A DNA stretch of 64,000 bases from Paraburkholderia bonniea (GCF_009455625.1 NZ_QPEQ01000001.1:1488001-1552000), one strand, 5' to 3'; shown: positions 9,017 to 19,039, counted from the stretch's first letter. Translations and numbers: made by a program. Notes: generated from the letters alone by a model not told the origin.

Positions 9017-10031
9017 CGCGATTGCGCTGCTGGGCACGCTCGCGCTGCTGTGTGTGGCGGGTGCGCTGCTGCTATTGCAGCGTGGCGCGCAACGCCAGGA
9101 GCGTGTCAGCGCCGAACGCTTCGTCGACAGCCGGATGGCCGCAGCGCCTGGTCTTGCCGCTCAGGGTGTTCATGGTGCTCAGGGAGCCCATGGCGTTCAG
9201 GCCAGCGCGCTGAGCGCTTCGGCCCAGCCGTTGCGGGCCCCGGCGCGCGGTGCGGGAGGGCAGGCGCGCTGGAATTATGTGCAAGCGTTGGTCGCGGCCA
9301 GATTCACGCAACTAGCGAGCCGCGCGGGCCTAGCGCATGCCCGCATGCTGCTGCTGGGAGTGAGCATCAGCACGCTGCTGCTGTGCTTTTGGGCCGTGCA
9401 GCAGGGGGGCTGGCTTGCGGGTGGCGTGATGCTGCTGGCGTGCAGCGGCTTGAGCTACATGCTGGTGACGTGGCGTATCCAGAAACGCCGTCAGATGATC
9501 GTGCGGCAATTGCCTTCGTTTCTCGATGGCATCGTGCGCCTGATCGTGCTGGGCAATAGCGTGCCAGCGGCCTTTCAGGCGTCGCTGCAAAGCACCGAAG
9601 CGCCATTGCGTGAATGCCTTGATCACGTTTCGCGGATGCTGCGCCTCGGCACCGAGATCGACCGGGCGCTGGCGCATGTCGCGCTGGTGTACCGCATCAG
9701 CGAGTTCGACCTGATTGGCGCGGTGCTGCGGCTCTCCGTCAAATACGGCGGCCGCGCGGATGTGATGCTCGATCGTATGGCGTCATTCATGCGCGATCTG
9801 GAGCAGGCTGAGCGGGAACTGACTGCGATGTCCACCGAAACGCGGCTGTCGGCATGGGTGCTGGCCCTGTTGCCGATTGGCATTGGCGGTTTTTTGATCG
9901 TGTCGAATCCAGCGTACTTCGGGGTGATGTGGCATGACGACACCGGGCGCTTGCTGGTGTATCTGGCGTTTGCGCTGCAAATCGCGGGCGCTTTTCTGCT
10001 GTACCGGCTAGCGCGGCTTAAGGGGAACTGA
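9009..10031 (+). CDS. tadB: Inner-membrane platform protein TadB
   Basis: Type II secretion F-domain protein of 340 aa forming part of the membrane platform with TadC. ATG 9009 overlaps the end of cpaF. There is an N-terminal membrane helix, a Gly/Ala/Gln-rich linker (about 40-85), then paired helices near 115-155 and two C-terminal ones. The T2SSF core contains LPSFLDGIVRLIVLGNSVPAAF. The stop overlaps the tadC start (TGATG). Confidence 0.92.
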   Translation: MSSAIALLGTLALLCVAGALLLLQRGAQRQERVSAERFVDSRMAAAPGLAAQGVHGAQGAHGVQASALSASAQPLRAPARGAGGQARWNYVQALVAARFTQLASRAGLAHARMLLLGVSISTLLLCFWAVQQGGWLAGGVMLLACSGLSYMLVTWRIQKRRQMIVRQLPSFLDGIVRLIVLGNSVPAAFQASLQSTEAPLRECLDHVSRMLRLGTEIDRALAHVALVYRISEFDLIGAVLRLSVKYGGRADVMLDRMASFMRDLEQAERELTAMSTETRLSAWVLALLPIGIGGFLIVSNPAYFGVMWHDDTGRLLVYLAFALQIAGAFLLYRLARLKGN

Positions 10032-11077
10032 TGAAACCGATCTCGGTGCTTGTCCTGGCGCTGGTGCTGGGTGCGGTGGCGCTGCTGTTGCTGGCGGGCG
10101 TGCTGTTGCTACGGCTGGCCCGCGAGGGGCGCAGCGCGCACACGCTGGCTCAGGCGCTGGATCAGCGTGCCGCTGCGGCGGCCGCTGCTGCTGTGGCCGC
10201 CGCAGCGCGCAATGGCGCGGTGAGCGCTGCCGCAGGTGCCAGCAGCGCAGCTCCGGCTGCTGCTGTAGCCGCTGCGGCAGCGCATGCCACCCGCTGGAGC
10301 ATGTTCAACCGCTGGCTGCGGCAGCTTTCTCAGGCGGGCGTGCGTTGGCTTGAGACGCCACTGGGGCGCTTGATCGTGGCCGATGAAGATCGCCGTCTGC
10401 TGGAGCAAAGCGGCTTTGTCGAGACCCGCTCGCGCGGGCTCTTTCTGGTTGCCCGGCTGCTGTGCGCGGTGCTGCTGCCGTTGCTGGTGGGCTTGCTCGC
10501 TAACCATCATCTGGCGGAGCCGCATTACTCGCTACTCGTGCTGCTAAGCACGCTGGGCGGCTTCATGCTGCCCAAGCTCTATATTCGCCGGCGCGCGGCG
10601 GCACGGCGCGATGCCGTGGTCGACGAGTTGCCAATGCTGGTTGATTTGCTGCGTTTGCTGCAAGGCGTGGGGCTCTCACTCGATCAGAGCCTGCAAGTGA
10701 TGGTGAATGACTTTCGCGGGGTGCAACCGGTGCTGTCGAGCGAGCTTGAGATCGCACAGCGCCAGTTCGCGGCTGGACGCACGCGCGAGCAGTCGTTACA
10801 GCGGCTGGTCAGTAGTTTCGGCAATGAGGATTTGCGCGCGATTGTGCGCCTGTTGATTCAGGTTGACCGCCACGGTGGCGCGGTTCAGGAGCCGCTCAAA
10901 CAGTTTGGCGAGCGTTTGCGCGAAACCCGCCGGGCGTTGCTGCGCGAGCGCATTGGACGGCTCACGGTGAAGATGACGGGCGTGATGATCGTCACCTTGT
11001 TACCCGCGCTGCTGATCGTGACAGCCGGGCCCGGGGTGCTGGCTGTGACGAAGACACTCTCTTCGCTGCATCGCTAA
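10031..11077 (+). CDS. tadC: Inner-membrane platform protein TadC
   Basis: Second T2SSF-domain platform protein, 348 aa. An N-terminal helix (about 5-28) is followed by a striking Ala-rich linker at about 43-85, then membrane helices near 130-170 and at the C-terminus. The core includes DELPMLVDLLRLLQGVGLSLDQ, typical of TadC. The start ATG shares a base with the tadB stop, indicating coupling. The poly-Ala linker is unusual and low complexity. Confidence 0.92.
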   Translation: MKPISVLVLALVLGAVALLLLAGVLLLRLAREGRSAHTLAQALDQRAAAAAAAAVAAAARNGAVSAAAGASSAAPAAAVAAAAAHATRWSMFNRWLRQLSQAGVRWLETPLGRLIVADEDRRLLEQSGFVETRSRGLFLVARLLCAVLLPLLVGLLANHHLAEPHYSLLVLLSTLGGFMLPKLYIRRRAAARRDAVVDELPMLVDLLRLLQGVGLSLDQSLQVMVNDFRGVQPVLSSELEIAQRQFAAGRTREQSLQRLVSSFGNEDLRAIVRLLIQVDRHGGAVQEPLKQFGERLRETRRALLRERIGRLTVKMTGVMIVTLLPALLIVTAGPGVLAVTKTLSSLHR

Positions 11078-11088
11078 GGATTAGGGAA

Positions 11089-12174
11089 ATGGCCATGATG
11101 GTTCAACGGTTGAAGGTGGCGCGCGGGCATGTGTTGCGCGTGGCGGGCGCGGTATTGCTGTGCGCGCTGGTGAGCGCGTGTGCTTCCCGGCCACAGGGTT
11201 ATGGCGTCGGTGCCCAGGTTGAACGTGAGGCGAAGCTGCAGCAGGCCAGCCGTGATCTCACGCCGGATACCCCGGGGATGTATCTGGGACTGATCGAACG
11301 GATGCAGGCGCAAGGGTTGTACTACGCGTCGCTGGCGCATATCGACGCTTATGAGAAGCAATATGGCGTCTCGCCTGAAACCCGCCTGTTACGCGCGGAT
11401 GCACTGCGCGCCACGGATCAGCCAGATGCGAGCGCGGCGGCTTATAGCGCTTTGCTGAACACTCCGTTGGCCGCGCGTGGCTACCGTGGGCTGGGTTTGC
11501 TGGCGGGTTCTGCGGGCGATTTCCCCCGTGCGGCACAAGCACTGCAACAGGCCGTGCTGCTCGCGCCAATTGATGCCACGACGCTTTCTGACCTGGGCTA
11601 TGCGCGCTTGCGCAGCGGCGACATCAACGGCGCGCGCGTGCCGTTGATGCAGGCGGCGGAGCTCGATCAGAGCAATCCGAAGATCATCAGTAACCTGGCG
11701 TTGTATCTGCTGGCTGAAGGGCAGCGTGCGCAGGCTCAGGCGCTGATGAACGAGCAGAAGATCGCAGATGAGGTGCGCGCCGCGATTGAGAGCGAGGCGC
11801 AGACGGTGGCCGCGGCCCACCGCGCGCTGGAACGGGCCGCGCTGGCTGGTGGGGTGGCTGTAGCGGGGGTTGCGGGCGCAGCAGGTGCCGCGGCGGTGCG
11901 GACAGCACCGGTGGCGCGGGCGAGCGTACCTGCTGCGGGGGCTGCGGTGATGGCTGGGACGGTGGCTAGTGCGGCTTCGGTTTCGCCTTTGGTTTCTAGT
12001 CCAGTTTCTGCTTTGACGTTGGCAGCCGCTGCACCGGAGCGGCCTGCTGCACCGGTGCAAACACTGGCCTCAGAGCATCCGCGCGCAGCGCCTGCGACTA
12101 CGGGGGGCGATGGGGGGGCTCAGGATCAGGCGGTGAGTCAGGCGTTGCGCATGCTGCAGCGGTTTTCACAATGA
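11089..12174 (+). CDS. tadD: TPR lipoprotein TadD
   Basis: Outer-membrane-bound pilotin-like lipoprotein of 361 aa that supports secretin assembly. The signal ends in LVSAC with the lipidated Cys at residue 31. Tetratricopeptide repeats fill about residues 60-240 (for example AAYSALLNTPLAARGYRGLG and LGYARLRSGDINGARVPLM). The last 110 residues are Ala/Pro/Val-rich and probably disordered. The stop overlaps the start of the next gene. Confidence 0.9.
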   Translation: MAMMVQRLKVARGHVLRVAGAVLLCALVSACASRPQGYGVGAQVEREAKLQQASRDLTPDTPGMYLGLIERMQAQGLYYASLAHIDAYEKQYGVSPETRLLRADALRATDQPDASAAAYSALLNTPLAARGYRGLGLLAGSAGDFPRAAQALQQAVLLAPIDATTLSDLGYARLRSGDINGARVPLMQAAELDQSNPKIISNLALYLLAEGQRAQAQALMNEQKIADEVRAAIESEAQTVAAAHRALERAALAGGVAVAGVAGAAGAAAVRTAPVARASVPAAGAAVMAGTVASAASVSPLVSSPVSALTLAAAAPERPAAPVQTLASEHPRAAPATTGGDGGAQDQAVSQALRMLQRFSQ

Positions 12175-12818
12175 CCTGCACGCAAGGTCGCATCAGACAG
12201 GGGATGGTCATGGCACGCAGAGATGAAATAACGGCGGCACCCATGCGTCTGCCGGGGAAGCTGGGACGGCTGGCTGTGCTGCTGCTGGCGAGCGCGCTGC
12301 TGCCAGGTTTTAGCGCCTCCGCTCAGGCTCAACAGGCGCAGTTAATGCAGCAAGCGCAGTTTGTTCCGCAGGCGCAGTTTGCTCAGCAAGCTCAGCAAGC
12401 TCAGCAAGCTCAGCAAGCTCAGCAAGCTCAGCAAGCTCAGCAAGCTCAGCAAGCTCAGCAAGCTCAGCAAGCTCAGCAAGCTCAGCAAGCTCAGCAAGCC
12501 CAGCAAACCCAGCAAACCCAGCAAACCCAGCAAACCCAGCAAACCCAGCAAGCTTCTGCCGCTAGCGTGGCCACACGCAGGCCGCCGCGTGCCAGCGAGG
12601 TTGGCCATGCAACCAGCGCCTGGCTGGCGCTCCAGCGCAGCAATACGGCGGCAGCTCCTGTCCAGCCCATGCTGGGAGCCGAAGCCGGGCTCGCCTACCA
12701 GCGCTATCTCGATTCGTTTAAGGCAAAAATCCCCCCGTTATTCTCGCCTATGCAAAGCCAGGGCGGAGGGAGCCCACTCCAGGTTCAATACAGCGGCGGC
12801 GGATCATCGTCGAACTGA
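12171..12818 (+). CDS. DUF3613 protein with long Gln/Ala repeat
   Basis: Exported protein of 215 aa found in Burkholderia Tad loci; function unknown. The ATG at 12171 overlaps the tadD stop. A signal peptide covers about residues 30-53. A 57-residue Gln-rich repeat (units Q-A-Q, then Q-T-Q) follows, and then the conserved DUF3613 part: GHATSAWLALQRSNTAAAP and GLAYQRYLDSFKAKIP. The C-terminus is Gly/Ser-rich. Because the repeat is open in other frames on both strands, long alternative ORFs arise here; these are artefacts. A periplasmic role in pilus biogenesis is inferred from position only. Confidence 0.85.
   Translation: MTCTQGRIRQGMVMARRDEITAAPMRLPGKLGRLAVLLLASALLPGFSASAQAQQAQLMQQAQFVPQAQFAQQAQQAQQAQQAQQAQQAQQAQQAQQAQQAQQAQQAQQAQQTQQTQQTQQTQQTQQASAASVATRRPPRASEVGHATSAWLALQRSNTAAAPVQPMLGAEAGLAYQRYLDSFKAKIPPLFSPMQSQGGGSPLQVQYSGGGSSSN
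12381..12551 (+). repeat. 19-copy 9-bp tandem repeat in the DUF3613 gene
   Basis: Thirteen identical GCTCAGCAA units (12381-12497), one GCCCAGCAA (12498-12506) and five ACCCAGCAA (12507-12551). The unit is a multiple of three, so copy-number change alters protein length without frameshift. The near-perfect identity suggests recent slipped-strand expansion in two blocks. Confidence 0.95.
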
Positions 12819-12819
12819 T

Positions 12820-14619
12820 ATGCCTCTCTCCACTGACGACTCTAGCCACCTGAGTGCAGCCGCAGCTGCGCTGCACGTGCGTGGTGCCACACGCTGCAGG
12901 CCCGCGCGCCAGCGTGGCGCGATTGCCGTGCTGGCCGCCGTCTGGATCGGGCTCGCCGTCGTTGCGCTGGCCGCGCTGGATGTGGGTAATGCGTTTCTGA
13001 TGCGGCGTCAGTTGCAGCGCACGGCCGATATGGCGGCGCTCGCCGGAGCCCAAAGCATCGGGGTGGCAGCCGGGTGCGCCGCTGCCACCGCCGCCGCGCA
13101 GGGCAGTGCCCGCGCGAATGGCCTGCCCGCCGCTCCACGCGCCAGCCTGAGTGTGAGCTGCGGTCGCTGGGACCCCACGGTCAATGCGGGCGCTTCCTAT
13201 TTCTCGACCACGGGGGCACCGCAGAATGCCGTGCAGGTCAAGGTGAGCCAGAACCTGCCGTATCTCTATCTCGGACCCGCCCGGCTGGTGCAGGCCCAGG
13301 CGAGCGCCAAAGCAAGCAATATCGGCGCATTTTCGCTGACCACCACGCTGGCGAGCGCATCGCCCGCCTTGCTCAACGGCCTGCTCAATGGCTTGCTCAA
13401 TACCAGCCTGAACCTCAGCCTCGCGTCCTACCAGGGGCTGGCGCAAACCCAGGTGAAATTGCTGGATCTGGCGGCCGCCCTCGGAGTGGGTTCAATGAGC
13501 CAACTGCTCAACACTCAGGTGAGCATCGCGCAATTGGCCAACGCGATGGTGACTGCGGTGAGTCAGAGCAGCGTGGCGAGCGCGAGTGTGGCGACGGATC
13601 TCGGCACGATTGCCGCAGCTGTGCCGGGTGGCCCGAAAATCAGCCTGGGCGATTCATCCTCGGCCAACGGCCTGCTGGCGATTAGTCTTGCCGACCAGCA
13701 GGCTGCGGCTAACGCCACCATCAGCGCGCTCGATGCCCTGTTGGTTGCCGCCGAAATCGCACACGGCAGCTCGGCGGTCAATCTGGGCCTTGGCATTAAT
13801 CTCGGGCCGCTGGTGACATTGACGGCCCAGGCGAAAGTGCTGGAGCCGCCCGTGCTAGCCGTCGGCGAAGCCGGGCGCGCGCCGGATGACACCTGGCGCA
13901 CCAGTGCTCATTCGGCGCAGGTCCGGGTTTTTCTGAATGTGGCACTGCTAAAGGGCGTCAGCCTGCTGGGCCTGGCCAATCTGACCGCGCTGAACTTGCC
14001 GATTTACATCGAGGCAGGCCAGGGCACCGCGTATTTGCAAAGCCTGCGATGCACCACCCATCCAGCCACCAGCCAGAGCGTGATCGTCGCGCAACCGGGT
14101 ATTGCCGCGCTATGCGTGGGCGCGGATGCCGCCAGCAACTTTGCCAATACGACCGGGTCCACAACTTGCCAAAAGCCCGTCACGCTTACTTCCGCGAGCT
14201 TGCTGTTTAGCTTGCTGGGCCTAGTGAATATCTCGGTTGGCAGCACTTCGCCACCCTCTGGCCTGAACCTCAGCTTGCAGGCGGCGGCACCCACGACGCT
14301 GGTGTTCAACGGCATCGCGGGAGACAGCGATGACTACCAGTCGACCAACACCAACGGCGCAGGCTCGGCCACGGCGGGCTTGCTGACACAACTGGTGAGT
14401 GCGTTGCCTGGCTCGCTGCACGCGACGCTACTGGGCGGCCTTGATGTGACGGCGCTGGTGGCACCCGTGCTCAGCGCCGTCGTGAGCTTGCTCAGCCCGA
14501 TTCTGATTTCGCTTGATGCACTTCTTGTGCCGCTGCTGCAACTGCTCGGTGTGCAGATCGGCATCAGCACGGTCCACGACAGCGGCTTGTCGTGCGGCCA
14601 GGCCCAACTTGTCTACTAG
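12820..14619 (+). CDS. tadG: TadG-related pilus assembly protein
   Basis: Envelope protein of 599 aa. The start at ATG 12820 lies one base after the DUF3613 stop; a longer frame through the upstream repeat is rejected. The N-terminal stretch [20 protein letters not shown] and the following [20 protein letters not shown] match the TadG/TadE-like membrane segment that precedes a large periplasmic part. The rest is Leu/Ser/Asn-rich with a few Cys. Family knowledge places TadG as a minor component needed for pilus production. Confidence 0.88.
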   Translation: MPLSTDDSSHLSAAAAALHVRGATRCRPARQRGAIAVLAAVWIGLAVVALAALDVGNAFLMRRQLQRTADMAALAGAQSIGVAAGCAAATAAAQGSARANGLPAAPRASLSVSCGRWDPTVNAGASYFSTTGAPQNAVQVKVSQNLPYLYLGPARLVQAQASAKASNIGAFSLTTTLASASPALLNGLLNGLLNTSLNLSLASYQGLAQTQVKLLDLAAALGVGSMSQLLNTQVSIAQLANAMVTAVSQSSVASASVATDLGTIAAAVPGGPKISLGDSSSANGLLAISLADQQAAANATISALDALLVAAEIAHGSSAVNLGLGINLGPLVTLTAQAKVLEPPVLAVGEAGRAPDDTWRTSAHSAQVRVFLNVALLKGVSLLGLANLTALNLPIYIEAGQGTAYLQSLRCTTHPATSQSVIVAQPGIAALCVGADAASNFANTTGSTTCQKPVTLTSASLLFSLLGLVNISVGSTSPPSGLNLSLQAAAPTTLVFNGIAGDSDDYQSTNTNGAGSATAGLLTQLVSALPGSLHATLLGGLDVTALVAPVLSAVVSLLSPILISLDALLVPLLQLLGVQIGISTVHDSGLSCGQAQLVY

Positions 14620-14638
14620 CACCTCGCGCCCCAGGCTT

Positions 14639-16033
14639 ATGAGAACCCCCGCCAAAATCGACGAACTCGACCTCTATGTCTGGGAGGGCAAGGCTGACAT
14701 TCTTGAGCGGGTGGCTCGTTGCATGGCGAGCTTCGAAGTGGATGTGATCCGGGCTGACGACCTTGTATTGGCACCCGGGTGGATCGCGGCCCGGCCGTCG
14801 CTGGCGCTGGTCAGCGTTTCGGTGATGGATAGCGGCACGCTGGTGCTGCACGACTGGCGCGCGACCCATGGCATGCCGGTGATCTGGGTGGGTGCGGCCC
14901 CGCGTGAACATGATCCGGCGAGCTATCCACCGGAGTACTCACATATCTTGCCGCTCGATTTCACCTGCGCTGAGCTGCGCGGCATGATTGCCCGGCTGGC
15001 GCAGCAACTGCGGGCGCATACGGCGCGCCCGTCCGAAGCCAGCGCGCTGGTCGCGCATTCGGAGCCGATGCAGGCGCTGTTGCACGAAGTCGAGACTTTC
15101 GCTGATTGCGATAGCACCGTGCTGGTGCATGGCGAGACCGGCGTGGGCAAAGAGCGCATCGCGCAGTTGCTGCATGAAAAACACTCGCGTTTCGGCTCGG
15201 GCCCGTTTGTTGCGGTGAATTGCGGCGCGATTCCCGATGGTTTGTTCGAGTCGCTGTTTTTCGGTCACGCCAAGGGCTCGTTCACCGGCGCGGTGCTGGC
15301 GCACAAAGGCTATTTCGAGCAGGCCGACGGTGGCACGCTGTTTCTGGATGAAATCGGCGATTTGCCGCTGTATCAGCAAGTCAAGCTGCTACGTGTGCTG
15401 GAAGAGAGTGCCGTGACGCGCCTTGGATCTGCCACGCCGGTGAAGCTTGAGTTCCGGCTGGTGGCGGCGACGCATAAATCGCTGGCGCAACTGGTCAAGG
15501 ATGGCGTGTTTCGCGCGGATCTGTATTACCGGCTGGCGGTGATTGAGCTGCATCTGCCGTCGCTTGAAGAGCGCGGCGCGATTGACAAGATCGCGCTCTT
15601 CAAAGTGTTTCTGGCCACGGTGGTAGGCGCGGAGCGCCTGGCGGCGCTGCCGGATATCCCTTACTGGCTGGCGGATGCGGTGGCCGATACGTATTTCCCT
15701 GGCAATGTCCGCGAACTGCGCAACCTGGCTGAACGCATTGGCGTGACGGTGCGCCAGATCGGCGCGTGGGATGCCGTCCGGCTGCAGCGGCTGCTGACGC
15801 TGGCGCGCAGCACGCCGCGCGTGGCACAGGACAGCGCGGCAGATGGGTTGGTTGACCGCAGCAAATGGGACATGCCTGAGCGCCGCCGCGTGCTTGCCGC
15901 GCTTGAGGCAAATGGCTGGCGTCGTCAGGATACGGCGCAACATCTCGGCATCAGCCGCAAGGTGTTATGGGAAAAAATGCGCAAGTATCAAATTTTTGAC
16001 GAAGAACCAGAAACCCGGGAAAGTGAGCAATAA
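14639..16033 (+). CDS. Sigma-54-dependent activator with degenerate receiver
   Basis: NtrC-type enhancer-binding protein of 464 aa. The N-terminal 130 residues have the length of a receiver domain but no clear phosphoacceptor Asp pattern. The AAA+ domain has Walker A GETGVGKE (from residue 165), the sigma-54 contact loop GSFTGA (a variant of GAFTGA), and Walker [13 protein letters not shown] Fis-type helix-turn-helix closes the protein ([20 protein letters not shown]). It is the last regulator of the Tad locus and probably controls it or the following DUF2968 gene. I found no clean -24/-12 site upstream of flp. Confidence 0.92.
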   Translation: MRTPAKIDELDLYVWEGKADILERVARCMASFEVDVIRADDLVLAPGWIAARPSLALVSVSVMDSGTLVLHDWRATHGMPVIWVGAAPREHDPASYPPEYSHILPLDFTCAELRGMIARLAQQLRAHTARPSEASALVAHSEPMQALLHEVETFADCDSTVLVHGETGVGKERIAQLLHEKHSRFGSGPFVAVNCGAIPDGLFESLFFGHAKGSFTGAVLAHKGYFEQADGGTLFLDEIGDLPLYQQVKLLRVLEESAVTRLGSATPVKLEFRLVAATHKSLAQLVKDGVFRADLYYRLAVIELHLPSLEERGAIDKIALFKVFLATVVGAERLAALPDIPYWLADAVADTYFPGNVRELRNLAERIGVTVRQIGAWDAVRLQRLLTLARSTPRVAQDSAADGLVDRSKWDMPERRRVLAALEANGWRRQDTAQHLGISRKVLWEKMRKYQIFDEEPETRESEQ

Positions 16034-16077
16034 TGAGATAAATTGGCTAAAACAAATACTGTTCGAGCAGGAATCAT

Positions 16078-16797
16078 ATGAATTACAAATTGAAATGCCG
16101 GCGAATTGTGTTGTCGGCGCTGGTTGCAAGCGGAGGAATGCAGGTTGCGGTGGGGCAAAATTTACCAGTGGGTGCGAAGGCTAACCGTGGTGCGGTGATT
16201 GCCACTTCGCCACAAAGCACAGCGTTGCCGGCACTGCCTGGGAGCCCGTCATCCAGTGCGCTGACAGATGATGAGGCAGGGCAATCAGCGGCGGGCAATG
16301 TCGCGGAACTGCAGCAAATGATCCACAGCTCGGCGCTGGTTGAATTGCGGACGACATACAACGGCAGTTATGGCGCGAGCCTGCTGTTTCATGCGCAAGA
16401 AATGACGTATTACGTTGCGTTATTTCAGCAAAAGAGTTTTTGGCGCGTGATTAAAACTCAGGACGAAACCCGGGCGGATTTGATTTACAAGGATTTCGTG
16501 CGCCAGACCCTGCAATTGTCCGACGTGGAAATCCGGCGCATGAAGCTCGAAGCGCAAAAGGCATCGACCGAGCGGATGATCGCGTTGTCGCAAGGCCGGG
16601 CCGATCGCTTGCAGGCAGATTTGAGCGTCGCCCGTGAGCAGCAGTCGATTGTGGCGAACCAGCAGCAGCAAACACGTGCGCAAGCGCTGTTGCTGCAGCA
16701 GCAAAAAAGCCAGGCTCAGGCGCAGTTGCTGGATATGCAGCGCCAGGTGCGCGAGCTGCAGCAGCAACTGGAAAGTGGCTTGCCTAAAACCCCCTGA
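16078..16797 (+). CDS. DUF2968 exported coiled-coil protein
   Basis: Protein of 239 aa with an N-terminal signal sequence (about 1-26). The conserved part is near residues 80-150 (IHSSALVELRTTYNGSYGAS, MTYYVALFQQKSFWRVIKTQ). A C-terminal Gln-rich coiled coil (about 165-235) follows. DUF2968 is known from Burkholderia and relatives and has no assigned function. It lies 44 bp behind the sigma-54 activator and ends at a strong terminator, so it may belong to the Tad regulon. Confidence 0.85.
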   Translation: MNYKLKCRRIVLSALVASGGMQVAVGQNLPVGAKANRGAVIATSPQSTALPALPGSPSSSALTDDEAGQSAAGNVAELQQMIHSSALVELRTTYNGSYGASLLFHAQEMTYYVALFQQKSFWRVIKTQDETRADLIYKDFVRQTLQLSDVEIRRMKLEAQKASTERMIALSQGRADRLQADLSVAREQQSIVANQQQQTRAQALLLQQQKSQAQAQLLDMQRQVRELQQQLESGLPKTP

Positions 16798-16899
16798 TAG
16801 CCATTGTTTTTGTTCTGCTCGCTTTGTTTCGTTTGTCCCGTTTGTTGTGGTACACGCGGCCAGGCTGCGAGGCAATTCAGGCCTAAGCCAGGATAAAGC

Positions 16900-16938
16900 G
16901 CAAAAACCCCCGTGCAGTTCATGCACGGGGGTTTTTGC
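16900..16938. terminator. Bidirectional rho-independent terminator
   Basis: Perfect 17-bp inverted repeat (16900-16916 and 16922-16938) with a 5-nt loop. The outer arms are A5 and T5, so both strands yield a GC hairpin followed by U. It lies between the convergent DUF2968 and hfq genes and can serve both. Confidence 0.93.
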
Positions 16939-17042
16939 ATTTCTTCGAAGGCTTTTGTGATGCTTGTTGTGACTTTTGCCAGCTACCGTGAGCGTGGTGT
17001 CCAGTGGTTTGCGCTGGCTCGCACGGTAACGAGGCTTAAGGC

Positions 17043-17531
17043 TTACTCGTTGTTGTTGTTGCTGCCGGGCGTGCCAAAGAGCCTGCGGCGGCGGGTCACG
17101 ATGACCGGGCCATCGGCGGGTGTGCGCTCCGCTGGTGTGCGTTCTGCTGGCGGGCGCTCGACGGGTGTGTGGCTGGTGCCGAAAGATTCACGCGGCTCAC
17201 GCGGCTCACGTGGTTCGCGTGGTTCACGATGATGTTCACGGGAACCAAGCGGGCCGCGCGTTGTGTGGCTGGTGTGGCCGTGCTCGCCGTGGGCGGGCCG
17301 CGGCGTGCGTGGCGCAGGCCGGGTGCCAGTGTCGAGCTGGATGGTGGAAATAGCGCGCTTGTAAATGCCTTGCAGGCCAACAGGTGTGCGCAACATCACC
17401 AGATACTGATCGAAGGACTCGATGCAACCTGTCAGCCGGATGCCGTTGACGAGGTAGATTTCAACGCGCTTTCGTTCTTTGCGCGCAGCGTTCATGAAGT
17501 CGTTTTGCGGATGCGGTTCTGCGGAAGGCAT
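17043..17531 (-). CDS. hfq: Long RNA chaperone Hfq (Hfq2 type)
   Basis: Sm-like RNA chaperone of 162 aa that pairs small RNAs with mRNAs. Sm1 is seen in [19 protein letters not shown] and Sm2 in IYKRAISTI, where YKRAIST replaces the classical YKHAIST. Beyond the roughly 70-residue Sm core is a charged, repetitive tail: repeats of R-E-P and of P-A-E-R-T, encoded by 9-bp and 15-bp DNA repeats, then an Asn/Glu end. This matches the long second Hfq of Burkholderia rather than the short canonical one. ATG 17531 is preferred over a TTG two codons upstream. Confidence 0.92.
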   Translation of the reverse strand: MPSAEPHPQNDFMNAARKERKRVEIYLVNGIRLTGCIESFDQYLVMLRTPVGLQGIYKRAISTIQLDTGTRPAPRTPRPAHGEHGHTSHTTRGPLGSREHHREPREPREPREPRESFGTSHTPVERPPAERTPAERTPADGPVIVTRRRRLFGTPGSNNNNE

Positions 17532-17616
17532 GGACAAGTCAGGTTAGGAAAACGGATGCTGGCCGCGCTCGCCTGTCAGCCCGTGAGGGGCGGCTGCGCG
17601 GGGAAAAACTGCGCCT

Positions 17617-17622
17617 ACTATA
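17617..17622 (-). promoter_or_regulatory. Possible -10 element of hfq
   Basis: On the minus strand the region reads GTTATAGTAGG, giving a -10 hexamer TATAGT about 86 bases before the hfq start. The -35 is not well conserved, so this is tentative. Confidence 0.3.
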
Positions 17623-17812
17623 ACGGCTTGTGGCCAGATAAGCATCTTCTATGTGGCTAGCCGTGCGGGATAGATGAATCCGCACGGGAATGAAGCCGGG
17701 CGGGGGGCGCTCCAACCCCCATTTTTCGCCTCTGATCGCTCCTGAACCGGGCGAGAGCAGCCCGGCTTGTGAGCGTAGCGCTGGCCGCGCCCAGTTGCGT
17801 GTTGCTTTGTTT

Positions 17813-19039
17813 TTATGCTTTCGCGCGTTTGCCTTCGATGTCAGGCAAGAACACCGTCAGCATGCCGATCAGCGGTAAGAACGAGCACACCTTGTAGACA
17901 TAGCTGATGCTGGTTGCGTCTGCCAACTGGCCTAGCACCGCTGCACCGATCCCGCCCAAGCCAAACGACAGGCCAAAAAATAACCCTGCCACCATCCCGA
18001 CTTTGCCCGGAATCAGCTCCTGGGCGTACACCAGGATGGCTGAAAATGCCGAGGCCAGCACCACGCCAATCACCACGCTCAGCACGCCGGTCCAGAACAG
18101 GTTGGCGTAGGGCAGCAGCAGGGTGAAGGGCGCGACTCCCAGAATCGAGACCCAGATCACATATTTGCGCCCGATCCGGTCGCCAATCGGGCCACCAATG
18201 ATGGTGCCCGCCGCGACGGCAGCAAGAAACACAAAGAGCTGGATCTGCGCTGCCTGAACTGGCAAATGAAAGCGCTCAATCAGATAGAAGGTGAAATAGC
18301 TGCTGATGCTGGTCAGGTAGAAATATTTCGAAAACACCAGCAGCACCAGAATGCCGATGGCCAGCACCACCTTGTTGCGTGGCAGCGCAGCGTGAGCGGC
18401 TTGAGCCCCCCGCTTTTTAGCCAAAGGGTGACGCTGATACCAGCGGCCAACCTGTGTCAGCACAACGATGGCTACCAGTGCCGCGAGCGAAAACCAGGCA
18501 ATGCTGCGCTGGCCATGCGGAATCACGACCAGCGCGGCCAGCAGCGGCCCGAGTGCAGAACCCGCGTTGCCGCCTACCTGAAACAGCGATTGCGCAAGGC
18601 CGTGACGCCCACCCGAGGCCATCCGCGCCACGCGTGATGATTCGGGATGAAACACCGACGAGCCGCAGCCCACCAGCGCGGCGGCTATCAGCAGGAAAGG
18701 AAAGCTTGGTGCCACCGACATCAGCAGCAGCCCGCTTAGCGTGAAGCCCATCCCGACTGGCAGCGAATACGGCTTGGGATGTTTGTCGGTGTACATCCCG
18801 ATCAGCGGTTGGAGCAGTGATGCGGTGATCTGGTAGGTCAGCGTAATCAGGCCAATCTGTCCAAACGAAAGGGCGAAATTGCTCTTTAGCATCGGGTAGA
18901 TCGCCAGGATCAGCGACTGGATCATGTCGTTGAGCAGGTGCGAAAAGCTGATAGCGCCGAGGATCGGATAAACCGTGCGCGGCAACGCCGGTGCCGGTGC
19001 CGTTGGCATGGCGGCGCTTGTATCGAGGCTGGGTTCCAT
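17813..19039 (-). CDS. fsr: MFS exporter, fosmidomycin resistance type
   Basis: Inner-membrane drug exporter of 408 aa with 12 hydrophobic segments. Diagnostic stretches of the Fsr family are present: AISFSHLLNDMIQSLILAIY, the first-loop MYTDKHPKPYSLPVGMGF and SSVFHPESSRVARMASGGRH. By homology it exports fosmidomycin-like antibiotics by proton antiport. The gene stands alone, read leftwards, with a 356-bp upstream gap holding a large imperfect palindrome. Confidence 0.92.
   Translation of the reverse strand: MEPSLDTSAAMPTAPAPALPRTVYPILGAISFSHLLNDMIQSLILAIYPMLKSNFALSFGQIGLITLTYQITASLLQPLIGMYTDKHPKPYSLPVGMGFTLSGLLLMSVAPSFPFLLIAAALVGCGSSVFHPESSRVARMASGGRHGLAQSLFQVGGNAGSALGPLLAALVVIPHGQRSIAWFSLAALVAIVVLTQVGRWYQRHPLAKKRGAQAAHAALPRNKVVLAIGILVLLVFSKYFYLTSISSYFTFYLIERFHLPVQAAQIQLFVFLAAVAAGTIIGGPIGDRIGRKYVIWVSILGVAPFTLLLPYANLFWTGVLSVVIGVVLASAFSAILVYAQELIPGKVGMVAGLFFGLSFGLGGIGAAVLGQLADATSISYVYKVCSFLPLIGMLTVFLPDIEGKRAKA

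Noticed and set aside
12361-12820. Plus-strand extension of tadG through the 9-bp repeat, and a minus-strand Leu/Ser ORF
   Set aside because: Both are open only because the repeat has no stops; tadG has a good start at 12820 and the DUF3613 gene fits the third frame.
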